Assembly: GCF_036053395.1 (NCBI RefSeq) | Contig: NZ_CP107942.1 | Span: 5,670,501-5,734,500 of the forward strand | Length of the DNA: 64,000 bases | DNA from: Actinoplanes sp. NBC_00393 | GTDB lineage: Bacteria > Actinomycetota > Actinomycetes > Mycobacteriales > Micromonosporaceae | Reading direction: 5' to 3' | Shown here: positions 31,942 through 40,900 of the stretch, one piece after another | Position numbering within the stretch: the first letter of the stretch is position 1 | Layout of the letters: each line of letters begins with the position of its first letter | Program-made: the position numbers and the translations under genes | The notes under the pieces: generated by a model | The model's input: only the letters and a program-made list of their open reading frames with translations | The model's database searches: none | Told to the model about the DNA's origin: nothing

Positions 31942-34900
31942 ATGACGCTGACCGATGTGCTGGTCCGGGCCGCGACCGAGGCGCCGGAGCAGGGCGTCGC
32001 ACACGTCGACGGAGAGCGGTTCACCAGCTACGCGCAGCTGTACGCGGACGCGTTGCGGATCGGCGGCGGGCTGCGGGCCGCGGGCTTGTCCCAGGGCGAT
32101 CCGATGCTGCTGGTCACCGAGGACAGCGCGGAGTTCCTGTCGCTGTTCTGGGGTGCGGTGGTCGCCGGCGTGGTCCCGGTGCCGCTGCCCCCGGAGCCGG
32201 CCCGGATCGAAGCGGTGCGGCGCCTGCTCGGCCGGCCGCCGGCCTTCTCGGCGGCCGAGCTGCGTTCAGCGTTGCCGCTCGCTGAGCCGGTGCCGGTCAG
32301 TCCGGACGACCTGGCGCTCCTGCAGTTCTCTTCCGGCAGCACCGGTACGCCGAAGGGCGTCGAACTGACCCACGGCAACCTGGCGGCGAACGTCGAACAG
32401 GCCGCCCAGGCATGCGCCGGCGGCCCGGACGACGTGGTCGTCACCTGGATGCCGTACTTCCACGACATGGGCTTGATCGGCACCCACCTGACGCCGATGC
32501 ACCTGCGGTGCAAGCAGGTGCGGATCAGCCCGCTCGCATTCGCGAAACGCCCCGCGCACTGGCTGCAGGTCGCGGCCGAGCATCGCGCCACCATCCTGTC
32601 GGCGGCGAACTTCGCGCTCGCCCTGGTCAACCGCCGCGTGCCGGACGTGATCCTCGACAAGCTGGATCTGAGCAGCGTGCGGCTGGTCATGGTCGGCGCG
32701 GAACCGATCTCCCCCACCGTTTGGCGGGCCTTCACCGGAAAGTTGCGCCGGGCGAAGCTCGATCCTGGAGCACTGCAGCCGGTGTACGGGCTAGCCGAAG
32801 CTACCGTCGCCGTAGCCTGCCCGCCGATGGGCGAACTGGCCCGCCCACACCGGTTGAGCCGGGCGGCCCTGGCGCGCGGGGTGGCGGTGGACGCCGGCCC
32901 GGGTGCGCCGGCCGTGGAGTTCATGGACGTCGGCTTTCCGGTGCCGGGCTGCGCGATCCGGGTGACCGACGACGCCGGCCTGGTCCTGGAGGAAGGCCTC
33001 GTCGGTCACATCCAGGTGCGCGGCCCGAACGTCAGCCGCGGCTATCACGGCGGCGACTCAGCGCTGGCGGACGGCTGGCTGCAGACGGGCGATGTCGGGT
33101 TCCTGAGATCCGGTCGGCTCTGCGTCACCGGGCGGCACAAGGACGTCCTGTTCGTGCACGGCCGCAACTTCCACGCCTCAGACCTGGAAGAGGTAGCGGC
33201 CGGAACGCCGGGCCTCGGCCCCGGCCCGGTCGCAGTGGTAGGCGTGACCGATGCAGCCGGCGGCCGGGAACGCGTCGTGGCCTTCCTGGCGGCGCCAGCA
33301 GTGCGTGCCGACCCGTCAGTGGCTGACCGCGTTCGCGGGCGGCTCGCGGAGGCCCTCGGCTACGACGGCGTCGAGGTGCGCGTGGTCCCGAACGGCACGT
33401 TCGAGCGCACCACCAGCGGAAAGCTGCGCCGCGAGACCTTGCGGGAGCGCATCGCGGCCGAGGCGCCGCCGATTCCGGAGGCCTACGCACGGTCGGCGCA
33501 CGTCAAGGCCGCGCCGCCGCAGAGCACACCGCCGCGGACCCGGGTGGAGACCGAGCAGGTGGTCCGGGCGGTCTGGGCTCGCGTGCTCGGCGTTCCGGTG
33601 GAGCGGATCGGGCCCGACGACCGGTTCCTGGCGATCGGCGGGTCTTCGCTGGCGGCGATGGAAGTGCTGGCGGGGTTGGAGGACGCGTTCGGGCGTACCC
33701 TCGATCCGGTTCTGTTGCGTGATTGCGCGACCGTCGCCGCATTGGCCGACCGGCTGCTGACCCTTGACTCGGGCCCGGCCACCCACCCCGCGCGAGCCGC
33801 CGCGCGGACCGATCCGGCCGCGGAGATCGCGATCGTCGGCATGGCCTGCCGGTTCCCGGACGCCGATACGCCCGAGCAGTTCTGGGACAACCTGCTGGCC
33901 GGCCGCGACAGCGTCGGCCCGGTGACCCGCTGGATCGGCGGAGGCCATGGCGCTTTCCTGGCTGATCCGAGCCGATTCGATGCCGGATATTTCGGAATCG
34001 GGGACGCCGAGGCCCGCTACCTCGACCCGCACGCCCGGATCTTCCTGGAGTTGGCCCACGAAGCCCTCGAACGCGCCGGCTACGCGGGCCCACGCCGCCG
34101 CAACCGACGAATCGGCGTGTTCGCTGCCGTCGGCGAGAGCGGCTACCCATCGCTGATAGCCGAAACCAGCGCCGGCGACCCACCAGCCTGGGCCGGCACC
34201 GGCAATCCCTTCGCGCTCACCGGGACGCTGCGCAATCTCACCGCTGCCCGCGTCGCGCACCTGCTCGATCTGCACGGACCCGCCCTCGCGATCGACACCG
34301 CCTGCTCCTCTGCGCTGGTGGCGCTGCATCTGGCCCGGCGCAGCCTGGCCGCCGGCGACTGCGACATCGCCGTGGTGGGCGGCGTCAACCTGAACCTCAC
34401 CGCCACCGGCCACCATCTCCTGGCCGCCGCGCAGGCGCTCTCCCCCACCGGCCGCTGCCGGGCCTTCGACGCGGACGCCGACGGTTTCGTGCCGGGCGAG
34501 GGCGGCGCCGCGCTGGTGCTGACCCGCCTGCCGGATGCGGGCGGCGACGCGGTGCTGGCCGTGCTCCGCGGTACAGCCGTCAACAACGATGGCCGCTCAC
34601 TGAGCCTGATGGCACCGAACCCGCTGGTACAGCAGGAAGTGATCACCGAGGCCTACCGGGAATGCGGAGTTGATCCGGCCGAGGTGTCCTACCTGGAGGC
34701 CCACGGCACCGGCACAGCGGTCGGCGATCCGATCGAGGCCCGCTCGCTGGCGCACGCTTTCCCGCCGCTGCCGGACGGCCGGATGCGGCTGCTCGGCTCG
34801 GTGAAGACCAATATCGGTCACCTGCTCAACGCGGCGGGCATGCCGGGCCTGGTGAAGGTGATCCTGGCCCTGCAGCACCGCGAACTACCGCCGTCGCTGC

Positions 34901-37900
34901 ACCACAACCGCCCGACGCCACGCTTCGACCTGGCGGGTGCGGGCTTCGAAGTGGTCACCGAGCGCCGGCAATGGACCGGCCCGCTGGTGGCCGGCATCAA
35001 CAGCTTCGGTTTCGGCGGCACCAACGCCCATGCCATCCTGGCAGCCGCGCCGATGCACGCAGTCCCACCACGAATCGGCACGTCGAGCCCGCATCTGCTC
35101 ACCCTGTCGGCCCGCTCGGCCGCCGCACTCCGGGCCGCCGCCGAAGACCTCGCCGACTACCTGCGCGACCATCCCGACCTGCGCGAAGCCGACGTCTGCG
35201 CCACCGCCTCCACGAATCGCGACGACGGCCCGCACCGGATTGCGCTCACCACCGACGGTGACCTCGCCGCGCAACTGGCCACGGTAACTCCCGGCCCGCC
35301 GATCGGCCGGGCGCCCCGCGTAGCGTTCCTCTTCAGCGGCCAGGGCACCCAAACCCCCGGCCAGGGCGCGGAACTCTACGCAACCGCCCCCGTCTTCCGC
35401 ACCACCCTCGACGAAGTCTCGGCAGCGGTGGGCCCGATCGCCGGCCGCACCCTCGTCGACTGGTGCATCAACCCGGACATCCCCGCGGAAGACCTGGCCC
35501 GCACTGAAGTCACCCAACCTTTGGTGGTCGCTTTCGCGGCGGCACAGGCCGCCCAATTGCAGGCCTTCGGGGTACGCCCGAACGCCGTGACCGGCCACAG
35601 CATCGGCGAGTTCGCCGCCGCAGTGACCGCCGGAATGCTCACCCCCGTCGAAGCCGTCCGTCTGGCCGCCGAACGGGGCCGCCTGACCACCACCCACGCC
35701 GAACCGGGCGCGATGATCGCGGTAGCCGCCGCCCCCGAGACCCTGGCCGGCGTACTGAAATCCGGCGTAGTCATCGCCGCCCACAACGCCCCCAACCGCG
35801 TGGTCCTGTCCGGCCCACCCGAGGCGATCAACGACGCCACCGCCCGACTGACCACCCGCGGCATCGCCACTCTCCCGCTGGCCGTCTCGCACGCCTTCCA
35901 CTCCCCCGCGATGGCCCCGGTCGCCGCAGCGCTGCCGGCACCCACCGTGCGACCTGCGAACATTCCCCTGCTGAGCACGGTCACCGCCGATTGGGACGCC
36001 CCCTTCGACACCGCCTACCTGACGGCCCACGCCGTGCAGCTGGTCCGCTTCGCAGCGGCCGCCGACCGCTTGCGCGCCGCCGGCTACGACACTTTCGTCG
36101 AGCTGGGCGCCGGCGTCGCGCTGGTCCCGCTGATCAAATCCGCATCGGTACGTCCAGCCGGCCGCACCACCCGCGAACTCCTGGACACCGCCGGCGACCT
36201 GTGGCGTCGCGGCGTACCCCTCGACCGCACCCACCTCGACGCCGGCACCCGCCGGGTCCCCGTGCCCACCTACCCGTTCCAGCGCCGCCGCCACTGGATC
36301 ACCGACCCGGCCCTCTCGGTCCCCCGCTGGGTCGACGCCCCGCTCCCCGCAACCCCCACCACCGGCCCGGTAACCGTGCTCACCGCGGGCGATCCGCATT
36401 CCGCCGCGACCGCGCTGACGACCACACCCCGCACCGGCCACCTGCTGCTCGTCACCACCGACCTCTACGCCGAACATCCCCGTCCCGGCCACGCAGTCTG
36501 GTCCGGCTTCGCGATGGCCCTGGCCGACGAGAACCCCAACCTCGGGGTACGCGTAATCGACCTCTCGTCCACCGCCTCGGACGAGGCCCGCCGCACCGCC
36601 GTCGAACAGGAATCAGCCGCACCCCCGTCGCCCGGCCCCGCCGAGATCGTCACCTGGCGCAACGGCCGACGGCTGACCCGCGAGTTCGTCCCCGCCCCGG
36701 CCGCCACCCCGCTCGACCTGCCCCCGAACGGCCACTACCTGCTCGTCGGCGGCGCCGGAGCGGCCGGTGCCACCATCGCCCGCCACCTGGCCCGCCGCGG
36801 AAACCCCCGTCTGCTGCTGGCCGGCCGCTCCCCCGAACCCACCGCCCTGCTCACCGAACTCCGCGAGCTCGGCGCCACAGCCACCTACCAGGTAGCGGAC
36901 ATCTCCACTCCGGCGGACGTGACTGCCTTGGTCGCCGACCACCGCTTCGACGTGGTGATCCAGGCCGCGGGCATCGTGCGTCCCGGCAGCCTGCGAGCCA
37001 AAACCCCGGCCGAGATCCTCGACGGCCTCGCCGCCAAGGTGCAGGGCACCACCCTGCTCGCCGAAGCTGTCCGCCCACACCGGCCCCTGTTCGTGGCCCT
37101 GTCCTCCATCTCCTCGGTGATCCCCGGCCTGGCCGGCGCCGTCGGCGACTACGTGGCCGGAAACGCCTACCTCGACGCGTTCGCCGCCGCCGAACGATCC
37201 GCCGGCCACCGCTTCGTCGCCGTGAACCTGCCCCCGCTGACCGGCGGTGGTCTGGCCGAAGCCCACCTGCCGGCGACCCCCCGCGCCCTGCCGCTGGAGC
37301 AGGTGCCGGACGTCCTGTGGGCAGCCGCCGCCCTGGACACCGCCCAGGTGCTGGTCACCGCCCACGCGAACACACCGGCAGGAAGCAGCGCCCCCGGTCC
37401 CAGTACGACGCCTGCCGGCACGGCGACGGTCAGCGGACGCGGCGAGCCGCCCGGGGCCGGCTTCGACGGGTTGGTGACGATCGTCCGGGAGCTGCTCGCC
37501 GGACCGCTGAACCGGGAGCCGGAGACGATCGGGCTGGACGAACCGTTCCTCGCCCTCGGCCTCGACTCGCTCACCGCCGTCGACCTGGTCAAAGCCCTGG
37601 AAACCCGCCTCGGACGAACCCTGTCGACGACCCTGTTCTTCGAACACCGCACCCTCGGCGAACTGGCCCGCCATCTGGCCGGGGCGCCGGAGTTCGCGCT
37701 CAGCCCGGTACAGCTCGCGTTCCACACCACCGGCCGGCTCTATCCGGAGGTTCCGGCCTACGCCTACGTCCGGCAGACACTGACCGGCCCGATCGACGCC
37801 ACCCGGCTCGGCCTCGCCTTCGCCGAACTGGAACGACGCCATCCGATGCTGCGCGTCCGGTTCGGCCCGCAGTCGCAACGGTTCGCCGCAGCCGGCCCCG

Positions 37901-40900
37901 GGCAGCCCACGTGGTTCGCCGTGACCGATGTGGCCCGGCCAGTGACAGAACTCGAGGCCGAACTGCGCAACCGCACCTTCGACCTGACCCGCGAAGCCCC
38001 GATCCGCGCAGTGCTCGCCGTCGCGAACCCCGACCTCGCCCATCTGATCCTGGTCGCGCATCACGCCGCAGCCGACGGCTTCAGCCTCGCGGTCCTCGGC
38101 GACGAGTTGTGGACGCTGTACGCGGGAGCCGAGCCGCCGCCACCGCCCCACGCCACGTTCGCGGACCACGAGGCCACCCGGACTCCGCCGACCGGTGACG
38201 ACCTGGAATTCTGGCGATCGACTCTGGCGACCTACCCCGGCCTCGCGTTGCCGTTCGATGGTGAACCGGACGCCGAACCGAAGGCGCCGTTCGCCGTACA
38301 CCACAGAAGTCTCGACCCGGAACTCACCGCGCGCCTCACCGCTCAAGCCCGCACCGCGGGGGTGTCGCTCTTCCATCTGCTGCTCGCCGGCTACGTGCGG
38401 TGCCTGGCCCGCTGGAGCGGGCAGTCCACTGTGCCGGTCGCGGTGGCCCGGGCCGGCCGCGACGCCCGGCTGACCGGAATAGATCGGATGGTCGGCCCGT
38501 TCGCCGACACCCTGCCGGTGCTCGCCGACGTCTCCCCCGATGAACCCGCCACCGCCCTCGCCGACCGGCTCCGCCAGGCCTGGCTGACGGCTGAGCAGCA
38601 CGGCTCGGTCTCCACCGTCGACATCGCCCGCATGCTGGCCGCGAGCACCGCCGGGCCCCGCACCGCGAGCCCCGCGAGCTTCAGCTACGCCCGCTTCCCC
38701 ACCGCGGCGCCGGCCACGCATCAAATCGCAGCGACGTACGCCGGAACGGCCTCCGCCGCGACCCGACTGGGCCTGGTCTGCTTCGAGGCTGAAGGCACCC
38801 TGCACTTCTCGTGGAACTATCCGACCGCCCTGTTCCACGCCGCGACGATCGAACGCTTCGCCACCGAACACCTCGCCGAACTGTCCGCCCTGGCCGGCGC
38901 CGCCGACGCGCCCACCGAACGTGCCGAACCGCCTGCCGATGCCGCCGGGCTGCCGTCTGAGGCCGCCGAGGCCGCGCCGATCGTCGAACGGATCCGGGCG
39001 CAATGCCACCGCACACCCTCGGCAATCGCGGTGCTCACGGAAGGCGTACCCCTCAGTTATCTTGACCTTGATCTTGCCTCGGATCGCCTCGCCGCCCGGC
39101 TGGCGGCGACCGGCGCGTGCAAGATCGGGCTGCTCACCGGGCCGGGTGCGGAAACCGTCATCGGCGTCGTCGCGATCCTCAAAGCCGGTGCCGCGTGGGT
39201 GCCGTTGGACGCCGCCCACCCATCGGCGCGGCTGGCCGACCAGCTCAACCGCACCGGCGCGACCGTCGTGGTCTGCGACGCCACCACCCGCGACGCGGCC
39301 CGGGCGCTCGGCGGCTTCACGCTGGTCGACGGCCGCACGTCCCCGCACGGCCAGCCGCCGCCGGTGACGACCCGGGCGGACGACACCGCGTACGTCATCT
39401 TCACCTCCGGCTCGACCGGCCGCCCCAAGGGTGTTCCGGTGACGCACCGGGCGATGGTCAATTATCTGGACTGGTCGCTGGCGGCGTTCGGCTATCGCAG
39501 CAGCGACCGGCTCGCGCAGACCGCGTCGATCTGTTTCGACGCGTCCGTGCGGCAGTTGCTGGCGCCCCTGCTCGTCGGAGCGACCGTGGTCGCCTGGGAC
39601 CGGGACACCGTCCGCGACCCGGCTGAACTGCTGAAACGCGTCGAACGTGACCGGGTGACGGTGTGGAGTTCGGTGCCGACCCTGTGGGAACGGCTCCTCG
39701 GCGCGGCCGAGAGGCAGCGCCCCGACCTGGCGTTGCGCTGGGTGCACGTGGGTGGTGAGGAGTTGTCGCCGGTGCACGTTCGGCGGTGGTTCGACCTGTT
39801 CGGGCCGGGTCAGCGGATCACCAATCTGTACGGCCCGACCGAGACGACGATCAACGCCACCTTCCACGTGATCAGCGAACGGCCCGCCGACGACGTCACC
39901 CATCTGCCGATCGGCCGCCCGGTCGGCGGCGCGCTGGTCGAAGTGGTCGGCGACGACGGCCGGGTGTGCGCGCCCGGCGAGGTCGGCGAGCTGTACATCG
40001 GTGGGGCCGGGGTGGCGGCCGGCTACCTGGACGACCCGTCGACGGCGTTCGTGCAGCGGCACGGCGCACGCTGGTACCGCAGCGGAGACCGCGCCGTCCA
40101 GGACGCCGACGGCCTGCTCTGGTTCCGTGGCCGCGTCGACGACCAGGTGAAACTCCACGGCTACCGGATCGAGCCGGGCGAGGTGGAGGCGGTGCTGCGC
40201 CGCCACCCGGCCGTCGACAGCGCCGCCGTGCGGGTGGACGGCAGCCGCCTCCTCGCCTGGGTGCAGCCGCGCGGGGAGACTTCGGGGGGCGAGCTTCGCG
40301 CGTACCTCGAAGGGTTGCTGCCGCCCTACCTGGTGCCGGCCCGCATCTCGGTGCTGGCCGCGCTGCCGCTCACCGCAACCGGCAAGATCGACCGCGCCCT
40401 GCTGACGCCGGCGGCCGTGGCCGCCCGCGAACCCGCCGCTCCTCCGGCCACCGCGACCGAACGCCTGCTCGCCCGGGTCTGGTCGCACCAGCTGGGCGTT
40501 CCCGAGCCCAGCCGCGAGGACGACTATTTCGCGCTGGGCGGCGACTCGATCGGCGTGCTGGAGATGTTCGCGGCGTTGGAGGGGGAGCTGCCGTCCCTGC
40601 CCCGGCCGACTGTCATCTACCGGCACCGCACGCTCGCCGCCCTGGCAGCCGCCATCGACGCCGCGCACCCGACCCCGGCCGCAGCGCCCCCGGCCGCAAC
40701 CGGCGCCTTTCCGCTCACTCTCAGCCAGCGCGGTTTCCTGCTGGCCGACGCGATCGGCACGCCGTCGACCTGGTTGGCCGCGCCGCGCCTGCACGGGCCG
40801 CTCGACCTGGATCGCTTCCAGCGGGCAGTCGACGTGCTCGTCGACCGGCATCCGATGCTGCGGACCGTCTTCCGGCCGCCCATGCAGCAGGAACTCCCGG

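Noticed and set aside
36300..37400. A dehydratase or enoylreductase domain next to the KR
   Set aside because: No HxxxGxxxxP dehydratase motif or extra NADPH-binding loop is visible; the region before the KR looks like the structural subdomain of the reductase.
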